NCBI RefSeq assembly: GCF_014218805.1
Contig: NZ_JACJUV010000001.1
Coordinates: 3,856,501 to 3,920,500 of the forward strand
Origin: Teredinibacter franksiae
GTDB taxonomy: Bacteria > Pseudomonadota > Gammaproteobacteria > Pseudomonadales > Cellvibrionaceae
DNA: 64,000 bases
Direction: 5' to 3'
In this document: piece after piece, positions 1-8,091 of the stretch
Layout: the number at the start of each line of letters is the position of its first letter
Numbering within the stretch: the stretch's first letter is position 1
Notes under the pieces: generated by a model
The model's database searches: none
What the model was told of the DNA's origin: nothing
What the model saw: the letters and a program-made list of their open reading frames with translations, nothing else
Position numbers and translations under genes: made by a program

Positions 1-119
1 CTGAGCGATAGGAGTTTGTTTTCGGCGTGCGCACTGAAGCTGAACGCCAGTATGGCTACTGCCGAAAATAGAGTGGCCGTTTGAATGCGAATGGTTCGCT
101 TGGTCCGAATGCGCGTCAT
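1..119 (-). CDS. N-terminus of a secreted protein, cut by the window edge
   Basis: The minus strand opens with ATG at 119-117 and stays open to the edge of the window, giving about 39 residues. The visible part is a signal peptide: a basic start (MTRIRTKR), a hydrophobic stretch (LFSAVAILAFSFS) and a likely cleavage after AHA. The mature part is not in the window, so no function can be named. No strong ribosome binding site is visible before the ATG. The gene is divergent from the SCO-like gene at 588. Confidence 0.5.
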   Translation of the reverse strand, partial: MTRIRTKRTIRIQTATLFSAVAILAFSFSAHAENKLLSL

Positions 120-587
120 AGGGGTTATTTTTTTATTCTGGCCTAGCAACCGTTTGTGTTAAGCCACGCTAAATCAGGCGTTAACCGAGATGCTGTATTT
201 GTACTTATGTCATTCCCATGGGCCTTAGTCTAGTACAGCTCTTCACAACATGGCGCAAAAAATGAATATAGCAGTAACGTTAGAACTTTCGTGGCGCAAA
301 ACATTCGTTTTCCTCTCGGGATTTCTAGTTTATGTTCACCACCGTCGTGGTCCCGTGGACGGTATGCGCATATATGGACGCATTGATGGGGGTTTAGTGG
401 ATTAGCGTTGGTTTGTCCGCCAAAAGCAAATTTTTACAACCCTGTTTGATCTGTATCATACTGGCCTACAGAATTAAAGCTGATGGCGCAGTGAATGTAA
501 GCGTTGCCAATTACGCTGTATATTCGCTGTGATGCTTTTTGGGGGGGGTCTTTAATCCAACAATAATAAAATTAGAACAAAAGGGTT
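120..587. other. Intergenic region between divergent genes
   Basis: This stretch has no convincing ORF. It must hold the promoters of the two divergent genes. A run of eight G at 541-548 lies about 40 bases before the SCO-like start. No clear operator or promoter hexamers were recognised. Confidence 0.5.
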
Positions 588-1268
588 ATGGTACTTCGAA
601 AGCGCTTGGGGCTTGCAGTCCTTGGCATGCTTGGCTTTACTTGTGTTTGTAGTCAGGCAGAACCTATTTCTAGCCATACAGCTGGGGCTACCGCGGTTTA
701 TCCCGCAGTAGAAACATCTGATGCTTCCAGCCTAATCCCAACGGTTAGTTTTCTCAGTAATTTTGCTGGGTTAACCTTGGTGAATCAGAACGACGTGTTG
801 TTCGATCCGCACGCGCTTACGCGCACGGTTGTTCTGTTCAGTTTTATTTTTACCCATTGCTCATCGGTTTGTCCCACGCAAACACGGTCGTTGCTGGAGG
901 TGCGAAATCAGCTTCCCCAAGATGTTCGCGAGCAAGTACATTTTGTTTCGATGTCCATCGACCCGCAGCGGGATTCCCCCGAAGTATTAAATAAATTTGT
1001 TCTCATGCAAAAAGCCGATGACCGCGCATGGAATTTTTTAACCGGCGATCCGGCTGAAATCGCTAGGCTTACCGAGCGCTTACATTTTTTTGATGAGCTG
1101 GGTGAGGGTTTGAATAGTAAGCCCCAAATCCATCGAACCTCCCTTTGGTTGGTTGATAAAAAAGGCCGCATGTTGCAGCGCTATAAGGGCGACCCAGTGG
1201 ACAAAGAAAGAATCGTTCGTGAGCTGATAGCGATTTTTTCTGAACAACTGCCTATGAGTTTTCCGTAG
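588..1268 (+). CDS. SCO1/SenC family copper-binding thioredoxin-fold protein
   Basis: SCO proteins sit at the periplasmic face of the inner membrane and deliver copper to the CuA site of cytochrome c oxidase or act in thiol redox. The 226 residues begin with a hydrophobic signal or anchor (about 5-24). They carry the family CxxxC motif (CSSVC, C91 and C95) in a thioredoxin-like strand, the SIDPQRDSPE segment typical of the family, and the conserved distal histidine H182 (QIHRTS). Length fits the family. The chosen ATG has a purine-rich AAGGG only two bases upstream, so the start is a little uncertain. No oxidase genes are adjacent; the downstream region is a decayed CBM gene and then the pectinase island. 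Assignment to the family is firm; the metal or redox role is inferred. Confidence 0.9.
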   Translation: MVLRKRLGLAVLGMLGFTCVCSQAEPISSHTAGATAVYPAVETSDASSLIPTVSFLSNFAGLTLVNQNDVLFDPHALTRTVVLFSFIFTHCSSVCPTQTRSLLEVRNQLPQDVREQVHFVSMSIDPQRDSPEVLNKFVLMQKADDRAWNFLTGDPAEIARLTERLHFFDELGEGLNSKPQIHRTSLWLVDKKGRMLQRYKGDPVDKERIVRELIAIFSEQLPMSFP

Positions 1269-1296
1269 CGGCACACTAACTCGGCGGTCTTGACGA

Positions 1297-1545
1297 ATGG
1301 TGATGTGGTGGTTGCCGGTGGTACTACCTACGGTAAATGCCACCGCTGTAAATCAGCTGGTTTACAATAATACTTTGGATCAAGCTAGCTGGTATACCAA
1401 CACGCCAGCCGGTAGAGATGCCTCTTGGAAAAACCTAGGTACCTGTGGTGGAATATCGATTTCTAGCCGTTCGATTGTTTTCAACAAGCTCTAGCCGTTT
1501 GCCAAGCTCCAGTTCTTCGAGCTTTTTTTGTGTTTGGCGCATGCA
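1297..1545 (+). pseudogene. Relic of a CBM5/12 plus poly-serine secreted protein
   Basis: Frame 1 of this stretch encodes about 35 residues matching the C-terminal half of the CBM5/12-like module found in the next three enzymes: SWYTNT, then a tryptophan, then LGTCGG, equivalent to NWYTNT...VGACDG in the gene at 2069. The frame then changes. The serine-rich linker that should follow is readable in frame 2 at about 1478-1530 as SSSRLPSSSSSS. So the module and its linker survive but are separated by a frameshift, and no catalytic domain follows. No intact start or signal peptide is present. It is best read as the stump of a fourth member of the neighbouring modular pectinase set. Confidence 0.7.
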
Positions 1546-2068
1546 TACGTTTCTAACTGCCATTTGCGCTTCGTGTGACGCAATTGGGTTCGTCAGGCCA
1601 CAAGTGCTGATTTGGTCACATCAGATCGTCCTAATCATAATCCTAATTAGAATTGGTAAGTCTAATTCCATTTTGATGTATAAAATTGGCTTTACACTGT
1701 TCTGGTCAATGCGTATCCTTTCTCAGCAGTATTTCTTGCCTTCGTTACCGCTATATTGGGTGAAGATAGTGAAACCGAATGGCAGTTGCGCGATATAAAA
1801 ATAATGATTTGCAGCGTCCAATAACAATTCAAAAACATGACTCAAACGTTGAGTCCGATCAGTCGGTTAGTTTGTTCAATACAAATAAGTTAGCTAAATG
1901 TTTCTCAGCGGCCGTTCGCTTTGGCTTGTTTGGGGCGTTACGTTAAAGCGTTGTGCTTAAAAAATAAAACTGTCTGTATGCAGAAAAGACCTTAGGCCTC
2001 TGCGAGTTGAAGTCAGTTTGTTTTGTTGAAATTCTCGATTTTATCTAATAATTCCAAGGGGATAAAAA
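1546..2068. other. Intergenic region upstream of the first pectinase gene
   Basis: No supported gene. One frame stays open to 1798, but the part after the serine-rich relic shows no recognisable domain. The stretch presumably contains the promoter of the gene at 2069, whose ribosome binding site (AAGGGGA, about 2056) is clear. No operator was recognised. Confidence 0.5.
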
Positions 2069-3913
2069 ATGATTAAATGCCTATTACGAGCGGTTGTGTT
2101 TGCCGTGGTTTCGGGTGGTTCGGCCGTTGTGCTTGCGGCAGACTGTACCGGCGTAAATGAATATCCAAACTGGACGGCAAAAGATTGGTCTGGTGGCGAC
2201 TACAATCACGCAAACGCCGGAGACACCATTACATATCAGGGGGTTCTCTATCAGGCCAACTGGTACACCAATACTGTTCCCGGAAGTGATTTTTCGTGGA
2301 CAACTGTGGGGGCTTGTGACGGTGTTAGTAGTTCATCCAGCAGTTCATCAAGTTCTTCCAGTTCATCAAGTAGTTCAATCAGCAGCGCGAGTTCTTCCTC
2401 TAGTTCGTCATCAAGTTCTAGCTCTGTGAGTGGTTCAGAAATTGTTATTCAAGAAAGTCAAAATGGTTTTTGCGGCGTTGACGGTAGTGTAGATAGTAAC
2501 AACAGCGGTTATACCGGTAGTGGTTTCGCCAATACAGACAATGCTAACGGTACCGCAGTGAACTGGCGAGTGAATGTGCCCTACGGCGGTAACTATATTC
2601 TTGAGTGGCGTTACGCCAACGGTTCCAGCAATAATCGTAGCGGTAGTTTGCAGGTTAATGGCGCTGGTGTAGGCGCTGTTGATTTTACTTCAACGGGTGC
2701 ATGGACAAGTTGGACCACCATTTCGCTCAATATTTATTTAAACGGTGGCTATAACGATGTTCGCGTAGTAGCGAATACCGCTGAAGGGTTGGCGAATGTG
2801 GATTCGCTGAGTGTGGTGGGGAATAATCCGCAGCCTGCTAGCTGTGCTATTTCCAGCTCTAGCTCTTCATCTAGTTCGTCTTCCAGTTCGTCGTCATCTA
2901 GCACCGGCGCTTGTGGCGGCGGTAGCCCCCATGCAACGGTAACGGGCAGTTCAGGTAACTATCAGGTAAATGGTAATAGTGCGGGTGGCGATTACCGTGC
3001 AGCGATTGTTTCTGCCATTAATAGTGTGGGTGCAGGTCAGCGTGTGAGTGTTATAGCCAGCGGTGATATTGGTGCAAGTTACATTATCCTGCCTAGCGAT
3101 ATTACCTTTGAAGTGTGTGGCACAATGAATGTTGGGAACGTAGCTGGTCGTGGAGCGTTGGATGTCATTGGCAAGAGCAACGTGTCTATTCCGCACTTAA
3201 AAATGACCGGTAGCCCTTATTTTGGTTTACGTTTTGCTGACGTTCACAACCTGCACCTCGGGCAAATTGATTTGCGCATGAGTGGTGGTTTGGGTATTCG
3301 TTTTGATCGGGATCTGCCGGGCAGTACTAATGTCACCATGGATTATATTTACGTTTCCGGTACGGGCAATCACGGCGTAGAAACCTGGAATGTTGATGGC
3401 CTGACCATAGGCACAGTTGTAGCCCGAGATGTGGCTTACGCTGGTTTGCTGCTAAACAACTCTCGTAACGCCACGATTGATTTGGTTGACGGTGATAATG
3501 TCGCTACCGGCACCGGGTATGCTACTTTGCGCTTTGCCAATACCAACGGGCTTGTTAACGGCAGCTACCCCACCAATATTCGTGTGAACCGCGTGGTCTC
3601 ACGTGGCGGCGGTCGCGGTCTGTTCTGTGTATCGGAATCCGGTGGTGTAGAAATTGATTACATCGATTTTGCCAATAACGGTAATAATGCCATTCTGCTT
3701 GAAAACTGCCACAACGTTACCATTAACGGCGGCGTGATTAACGGTGGTGGAGAAGTGCGTATTGCAGCACGTACCGACATGACCAATACCAGCGATGTGA
3801 CTATTTCAAACTTAACGGTTAACAATGCCAGTGTGCGTGAAAGTCCCTGTGGCGATAACGTGAATTGGAATAATGTTTCCGTAAGTGGTGGTTCTTACAA
3901 CGTTTGTAATTAA
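2069..3913 (+). CDS. Secreted modular parallel beta-helix protein with CBM5/12 and CBM35-like modules
   Basis: A 614-residue exported protein. Order: signal peptide (about 1-24, cleavage before ADC), CBM5/12-like module (about 25-83), poly-serine linker, CBM6/CBM35-type beta-sandwich (about 123-260; GFCGVDGSVD, GYTGSGFANTDN, EWRYANGSS), second poly-serine linker, then about 330 residues of repeated short strands rich in N, G, V and I (HNLHLGQIDLRM, GLTIGTVVARD, NVTINGGVINGGG). That pattern is a right-handed parallel beta-helix, the fold of many pectin lyases and polygalacturonases. No GH28, PL1, PL3 or CE8 catalytic motif could be found in it. The shared modules and the flanking pectinases make a pectin or rhamnogalacturonan substrate likely, but the activity is unknown. 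A terminator follows immediately. Confidence 0.8.
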   Translation: MIKCLLRAVVFAVVSGGSAVVLAADCTGVNEYPNWTAKDWSGGDYNHANAGDTITYQGVLYQANWYTNTVPGSDFSWTTVGACDGVSSSSSSSSSSSSSSSSSISSASSSSSSSSSSSSVSGSEIVIQESQNGFCGVDGSVDSNNSGYTGSGFANTDNANGTAVNWRVNVPYGGNYILEWRYANGSSNNRSGSLQVNGAGVGAVDFTSTGAWTSWTTISLNIYLNGGYNDVRVVANTAEGLANVDSLSVVGNNPQPASCAISSSSSSSSSSSSSSSSSTGACGGGSPHATVTGSSGNYQVNGNSAGGDYRAAIVSAINSVGAGQRVSVIASGDIGASYIILPSDITFEVCGTMNVGNVAGRGALDVIGKSNVSIPHLKMTGSPYFGLRFADVHNLHLGQIDLRMSGGLGIRFDRDLPGSTNVTMDYIYVSGTGNHGVETWNVDGLTIGTVVARDVAYAGLLLNNSRNATIDLVDGDNVATGTGYATLRFANTNGLVNGSYPTNIRVNRVVSRGGGRGLFCVSESGGVEIDYIDFANNGNNAILLENCHNVTINGGVINGGGEVRIAARTDMTNTSDVTISNLTVNNASVRESPCGDNVNWNNVSVSGGSYNVCN

Positions 3914-3920
3914 AACGAAA

Positions 3921-3952
3921 TTAAAAAGCCCACGAAAAAGTGGGCTTTTTAA
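3921..3952 (+). terminator. Rho-independent terminator after the beta-helix gene
   Basis: A perfect stem with 13-base arms (3921-3933 and 3940-3952) encloses the loop GAAAAA. The arms hold a GC-rich top (AGCCCAC/GTGGGCT) and end in a T run. It lies eight bases after the stop codon and separates this gene from the PL10 gene. Confidence 0.9.
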
Positions 3953-4011
3953 TCAGCAACAGAATTTAGGCCTGTTGGGTTCAGTTTTTGTGTAAACGAA
4001 ATGGTGGTTAC

Positions 4012-4031
4012 TGCACTACTGTAGTAGTGCA
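4012..4031. promoter_or_regulatory. Perfect 20-base palindrome upstream of the PL10 gene
   Basis: Two 9-base arms (TGCACTACT and AGTAGTGCA) flank a GT centre, about 80 bases before the PL10 start. The symmetry and position suit a dimeric repressor or activator site. The same palindrome was not noticed upstream of the other pectinase genes, so a shared regulon role is not supported. Confidence 0.4.
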
Positions 4032-4110
4032 ATAGTAGTAGCCCAAGAATACTGATGGGTTTTGAAAGTTAATGGAGAATGAAAGCCTCTAAATAATAAG
4101 GAAAGACACT

Positions 4111-5904
4111 ATGGTTAAGACGTTAATATGCTCGACAGCGTTTGTTGTTTTGTCGTGTGCTTCGGCCAGTACCTTGGCGGCAGACTGTGCGGGCGCGAAT
4201 GAATATCCAAACTGGACGGCGAAGGATTGGTCTGGTGGTGATTACAATCATGCGAATGCTGGAGATCAAATGGTCTATCAGGGTGTACTCTATCAAGCTA
4301 ATTGGTACACCAATTCCGTACCCGGCAGTGATTATTCCTGGAGCAGTTTGGGGAAGTGTGACGGTACCAGTAGCTCGTCTAGCTCATCAAGTTCAAGCAG
4401 CTCTTCCAGTTCGAGTAGCTCGTCAAGTTCCAGCAGTTCTTCGAGTTCTTCTAGTTCGTCCTCAAGTTCAAGCAGTTCTTCAAGTTCTTCTTCAAGTTCC
4501 AGCTCTTCTTCCAGCTCACAGGGAAGCACCGAGCTAGTTATTCAGGAAGATACCGCTGGTTTTTGTGATGTTGACGGCTCAGTTGATTCTAATAATAGTG
4601 GATACACCGGCACTGGGTTTGCGAACACCGATAATGCGAGTGGTAACGGCATTGAGTGGAGTGTCAATGTGCCATATGCCAGTAGTTACTCTTTGCAGTG
4701 GCGTTACGCTAATGGTTCCAGCGATAACCGTTCGGGTTCATTGACTGTAAACGGCCAAACGCAGGCGACTGTGGATTTAGTGTCTACAGGTGCTTGGACA
4801 AGCTGGACAACCGCCAGCACAGTTATAAATTTAGAGGCGGGTGAAAACCGAATTCGTTTGGTGGCAACCATGTCGGGTGGTTTGGCGAATATCGATTCGT
4901 TAACACTGGTTGGCAATGAATTACAAACAGGAGGTTGCGAGCAGGGTACTGGGCCAATATTGTCGCAGGACGGCAACCCAGTACACAGTCGCTTTAACAG
5001 TGCAAAAACCAAGTGGGGCACAGGTCAGGCCGATATTGTATTGTCTTATCAGTATGACAATGGCGGATGGCCAAAAAATCAAACCTACGACACTATGGGT
5101 AGCGGTGGAAATGCCAGCGGTACTATCGATAACGGTGCAACCGTAACCGAAATGATTTACCTGGCGCAAAGTTATAAGAATACCGGTAATACGCAATACC
5201 GTAATGCGGTACGTAACGGTATGGACTTTATTTTGTCTTCACAATATTCCACCGGTGGATGGCCGCAAATCTGGCCATTAACAGGTGGCTATTCCGATCA
5301 TGTTACCTATAACGATAATGCAATGGCAAACGTGTTGACGATGCTGCACCACGCTAGCCAAGGTAATGCGCCTTTCGATAATGATACGTTCACTGATACT
5401 GATCGTGCTGCCATGCAGCGCGCAATTAACAACGGTGTTGAGTATATTTTGAATTCCCAGTGGCGACAGAATGGTGCGCTAACGGTGTGGTGTGCTCAAC
5501 ACGGAGCTACCGATTATCTGCCTAAAATGGCTCGCGCATATGAGCTAGAATCGTTAAGCGGCAGTGAATCGGTTGAGGTTATTGCGTTCCTGATGACCCA
5601 GCCGCAAACGGCGGAAATAGAAGCGGCTGTTAAAGCCGCTATTGCCTGGTTCCGTAGCCCCAATACTATTTTGGAAGAATATACCTATACCAGCTCCGTG
5701 GAAGAAAAGTTTGTGTACTCGCCCGGCAGTCGAGTGTGGTATCGCTTCTACGACCTATATACCAATGAAGGCTTCTTCAGTGATCGTGACAGTCGCAAGG
5801 TGTACGACATCATGGGAATTTCTGAAGAGCGCCGTAATGGTTACAGTTGGGGTGGTAGCTACGGTGAAAAAATAATTTCCTACGCGAATAATGTGGGGTA
5901 TTGA
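4111..5904 (+). CDS. Secreted PL10 pectate lyase with CBM5/12 and CBM35-like modules
   Basis: Pectate lyases of family PL10 cleave de-esterified polygalacturonate by calcium-assisted beta-elimination outside the cell. The 597 residues read: signal peptide (1-23), CBM5/12-like module (24-85), an uninterrupted run of 50 serines (87-136), CBM35-like beta-sandwich (about 140-275), and a PL10 domain (about 280-597). PL10 hallmarks include YQYDNGGWPKN, NGATVTEM, GGWPQIWP, YNDNAMANV, WCAQHGATDYLPKMARAYE and the C-terminal RFYDLYTNEGFFSDRDS. Domain length is normal for the family. The signal peptide and first module are nearly identical to those of the flanking genes, indicating recent module duplication. 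The gene has a ribosome site (AAGGAAAG) and its own terminator, so it is probably a single transcription unit. Confidence 0.93.
   Translation: MVKTLICSTAFVVLSCASASTLAADCAGANEYPNWTAKDWSGGDYNHANAGDQMVYQGVLYQANWYTNSVPGSDYSWSSLGKCDGTSSSSSSSSSSSSSSSSSSSSSSSSSSSSSSSSSSSSSSSSSSSSSSSSSSQGSTELVIQEDTAGFCDVDGSVDSNNSGYTGTGFANTDNASGNGIEWSVNVPYASSYSLQWRYANGSSDNRSGSLTVNGQTQATVDLVSTGAWTSWTTASTVINLEAGENRIRLVATMSGGLANIDSLTLVGNELQTGGCEQGTGPILSQDGNPVHSRFNSAKTKWGTGQADIVLSYQYDNGGWPKNQTYDTMGSGGNASGTIDNGATVTEMIYLAQSYKNTGNTQYRNAVRNGMDFILSSQYSTGGWPQIWPLTGGYSDHVTYNDNAMANVLTMLHHASQGNAPFDNDTFTDTDRAAMQRAINNGVEYILNSQWRQNGALTVWCAQHGATDYLPKMARAYELESLSGSESVEVIAFLMTQPQTAEIEAAVKAAIAWFRSPNTILEEYTYTSSVEEKFVYSPGSRVWYRFYDLYTNEGFFSDRDSRKVYDIMGISEERRNGYSWGGSYGEKIISYANNVGY
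4369..4518 (+). repeat. Fifty-codon poly-serine linker tract
   Basis: Fifty consecutive serine codons in the PL10 gene mix all six synonymous codons without a simple repeat unit. Shorter tracts of the same kind occur at about 2326-2430, 2850-2900, 6277-6396 and 6818-6846, and a remnant at 1478-1530. Poly-serine linkers are typical of Cellvibrionaceae secreted enzymes. The mixed codons show that the protein property, not the DNA repeat, is conserved. Confidence 0.85.
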
Positions 5905-5920
5905 TACACGTTTCTGTGGA

Positions 5921-5949
5921 AAGAAAAGGCGCAATAAGCGCCTTTTCTT
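5921..5949 (+). terminator. Rho-independent terminator after the PL10 gene
   Basis: A perfect 12-base stem (5921-5932 with 5938-5949) has an AATAA loop and a T-rich 3' arm. It lies between the PL10 stop and the CE8 start, so the two genes are probably transcribed separately. Confidence 0.85.
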
Positions 5950-5989
5950 ATTTATCAGTTTTTTGAAAAAAATAACTAAGGATTTTATT

Positions 5990-7756
5990 ATGCTTCGTTT
6001 TTTAGAGCGTAAATTACGAGCGCCCAGCGTATTAAAATACGGCGCTGTGGCGTCTGTTTTACTGCTGGCTTCGGCCAGTACTCTGGCGGCAGATTGCAAT
6101 GGTGTAAATGAGTACCCAAACTGGACAGCAAAAGATTGGTCTGGTGGTGATTTTAATCACGCGAATAGCGGTGATCAGATGGTCTATCAGGGAGCGCTTT
6201 TCCAGGCTAACTGGTACACCAACTCTGTACCGGGTAGTGATTACTCCTGGAGTGATTTGGGGCAATGCGATGGCTCTGTGAGTTCTTCAAGTTCTTCAAG
6301 TTCTTCAAGCTCCTCTAGTTCTAGTTCTTCAAGTTCCTCAAGCTCTTCCAGTTCAAGCTCTTCCAGTTCAAGCTCTAGTTCCTCCAGTTCCAGTTCTCAG
6401 GGAACAACGGAATTAACCATTGAAGAAAATCAAAGCGGCTTTTGTAGTGTTGATGGCAGTATCGACAACAACAATTCTGGATTTGTTGGCAGCGGCTTTG
6501 CCAATACCGACAACCAGAGCGGTACAGCGGTGAACTGGAGTGTGTCTGCCGATGGCGGCAGCTATATTCTGGAATGGCGTTACGCTAATGGTTCCGGTAA
6601 TAGCCGTTCTGCAAGCGTTACGGTGAACGGTAGTGTTGTTGCCACTGTGGATTTTGCTTCTACCGGGTCTTGGACGAGTTGGACATCAGCCTCCGTCAAT
6701 GTGTCGTTAACTAATGGCGTTAATGCAATTGCGTTGATAGCAACCACCGCTGAAGGGCTGTCGAATCTCGATTCATTGTCGCTGGTGGGTAATGGTATTT
6801 CTACGGTCAGTTGTTCGAGCAGTTCCAGCTCTAGCTCCTCTTCCAGCGGTACAACCGCCTGTAGCAATGCGCCGTCTGGCTCTTTGGTAACCGTTGCTAA
6901 AGATGGTTCGGGTAATTACAGCACCGTGCAGGCTGCGGTGAACAGTGTATCAAGCTCCAATAGCTCGACGGTCTACATTCAAATTCGTCCGGGAAGCTAC
7001 TACGAAAAACTGTTGATCGATCGGCCAAATATTACCTTCTGTGGTGACAGTGGTCAGCAGGCTTCTACTGTACTCACCTATGATGATGGCGCCGATACCG
7101 CAGGCGGAACTTCGGCTAGTTACAGCGTATCGATTACCGCCGATGATATTTCCATGGAAAACCTCACCGTCGAAAATAGCCGTGGGCCAGGTACTCAGGC
7201 TGTGGCGTTTCGGGTTTCGGCCGAGCGTGGACAATTCCGCAATATGCGTTTCCTAGGTTATCAGGACACGCTCTACACCCATGGTGGTACTCAGTACTTC
7301 CGTGACTGTTACGTGGAAGGTAGTGTGGACTATATTTTTGGTGCCTCTACGGCGGTATTTGAAAATTGCACGGTTCATAGCCTAGTGAATGGTACTTCGG
7401 TGACCGCACCGAGTACTCCGGATACTAGCGAGTTTGGCCTCGTCTTTTTGGGAGGTGAACTTACAACCGCTTCGGCTGTTAGCACCGATCATGTTGCCCT
7501 TGGTCGCAATTGGCGCCCCTATGGTGCAGCGACGTATCTGCGCGTGAACCTAGGTCGGCATATTTCTCCAGTGGGCTGGGTGCCCATGAGTGAGAATACG
7601 CTCGATACTGCGCGCTTTGCTGAATACCAAAACACGGGTACCGGTGCTGGCACCTCGCAGCGAGCTTCTCAGTCTCGCCAGCTTGGCGCCTCTGAAGCAG
7701 CGCTGTATACGGTAGACAACATCTTTGGCAGCTGGACGCCTAGTTTTAGTCAGTAA
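5990..7756 (+). CDS. Secreted CE8 pectin methylesterase with CBM5/12 and CBM35-like modules
   Basis: Pectin methylesterase removes methyl groups from homogalacturonan, making it a substrate for the neighbouring pectate lyases. The ATG at 5990 is preferred over an upstream in-frame start at 5891 because AAGGA lies seven bases before it and a signal peptide follows. The upstream start would run through the PL10 stop and the terminator. Order in 588 residues: signal peptide with cleavage before ADC (about 1-31), CBM5/12-like module, poly-serine, CBM35-like module, short serine linker, CE8 domain (about 290-588). Catalytic motifs are intact: YQDTLY with D426, DYIFG with D447 and LGRNWRPYG with R506. 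The 21-residue spacing of the two aspartates equals that of the well-studied Erwinia enzyme. A likely terminator follows. Confidence 0.95.
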   Translation: MLRFLERKLRAPSVLKYGAVASVLLLASASTLAADCNGVNEYPNWTAKDWSGGDFNHANSGDQMVYQGALFQANWYTNSVPGSDYSWSDLGQCDGSVSSSSSSSSSSSSSSSSSSSSSSSSSSSSSSSSSSSSSSSQGTTELTIEENQSGFCSVDGSIDNNNSGFVGSGFANTDNQSGTAVNWSVSADGGSYILEWRYANGSGNSRSASVTVNGSVVATVDFASTGSWTSWTSASVNVSLTNGVNAIALIATTAEGLSNLDSLSLVGNGISTVSCSSSSSSSSSSSGTTACSNAPSGSLVTVAKDGSGNYSTVQAAVNSVSSSNSSTVYIQIRPGSYYEKLLIDRPNITFCGDSGQQASTVLTYDDGADTAGGTSASYSVSITADDISMENLTVENSRGPGTQAVAFRVSAERGQFRNMRFLGYQDTLYTHGGTQYFRDCYVEGSVDYIFGASTAVFENCTVHSLVNGTSVTAPSTPDTSEFGLVFLGGELTTASAVSTDHVALGRNWRPYGAATYLRVNLGRHISPVGWVPMSENTLDTARFAEYQNTGTGAGTSQRASQSRQLGASEAALYTVDNIFGSWTPSFSQ

Positions 7757-7766
7757 TTACTCGGCT

Positions 7767-7800
7767 AGCGTTGTGTCCCACAGCGCTGGCCTTTCTTTTC
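7767..7800 (+). terminator. Probable terminator after the CE8 gene
   Basis: A 9-base stem with one G-T pair (AGCGTTGTG at 7767-7775 with CACAGCGCT at 7779-7787) has a three-base loop and is followed by a T-rich tract (CTTTCTTTTC). It starts about ten bases after the stop codon. Confidence 0.6.
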
Positions 7801-8032
7801 TCCCGCAAATAATCCCTTTCTTGCTCGCACATCGGTTTGCTCTGAGTATTCTAGTCAAAATATAAAACCGAGTTTGTGGCGTATTTTATAATCTCCTTTC
7901 CTGATAATTAAATCATATTGTTATATAAAATGTTTCCGCCAGCTCATGCTGCTTGGTAGTTCGCGGCCTAATAAAAAAAATGATCGGCAAAATGGCCCTC
8001 CGGGCTGAATCTGAATTCCTAAACCTAAAAAT

Positions 8033-8065
8033 GGTGGGCACCTTTTAGCGGTGTGATGTGCCACC
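8033..8065 (+). promoter_or_regulatory. Stem-loop in the leader of the arabinanase gene
   Basis: The arms GGTGGGCAC (8033-8041) and GTGCCACC (8058-8065) pair with a single bulged G. They end 26 bases before the GH43 start. It could affect translation or transcript stability. No known riboswitch was recognised. Confidence 0.35.
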
Positions 8066-8091
8066 TAATATAAAAATAGAGAAATTATCGC

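Noticed and set aside
2326..2430. Repetitive serine-codon tract as a possible CRISPR or DNA tandem repeat
   Set aside because: No fixed repeat unit or spacers; codons are mixed and the reading frame is kept, so it is a protein linker.
4332..4529. Minus-strand ORF rich in leucine and glutamate
   Set aside because: It is the antisense of the poly-serine codons in the PL10 gene, with no ribosome site.
5891..5989. Upstream start for the CE8 gene
   Set aside because: It would begin inside the PL10 gene and pass through a perfect terminator; the ATG at 5990 has a good ribosome site and signal peptide.
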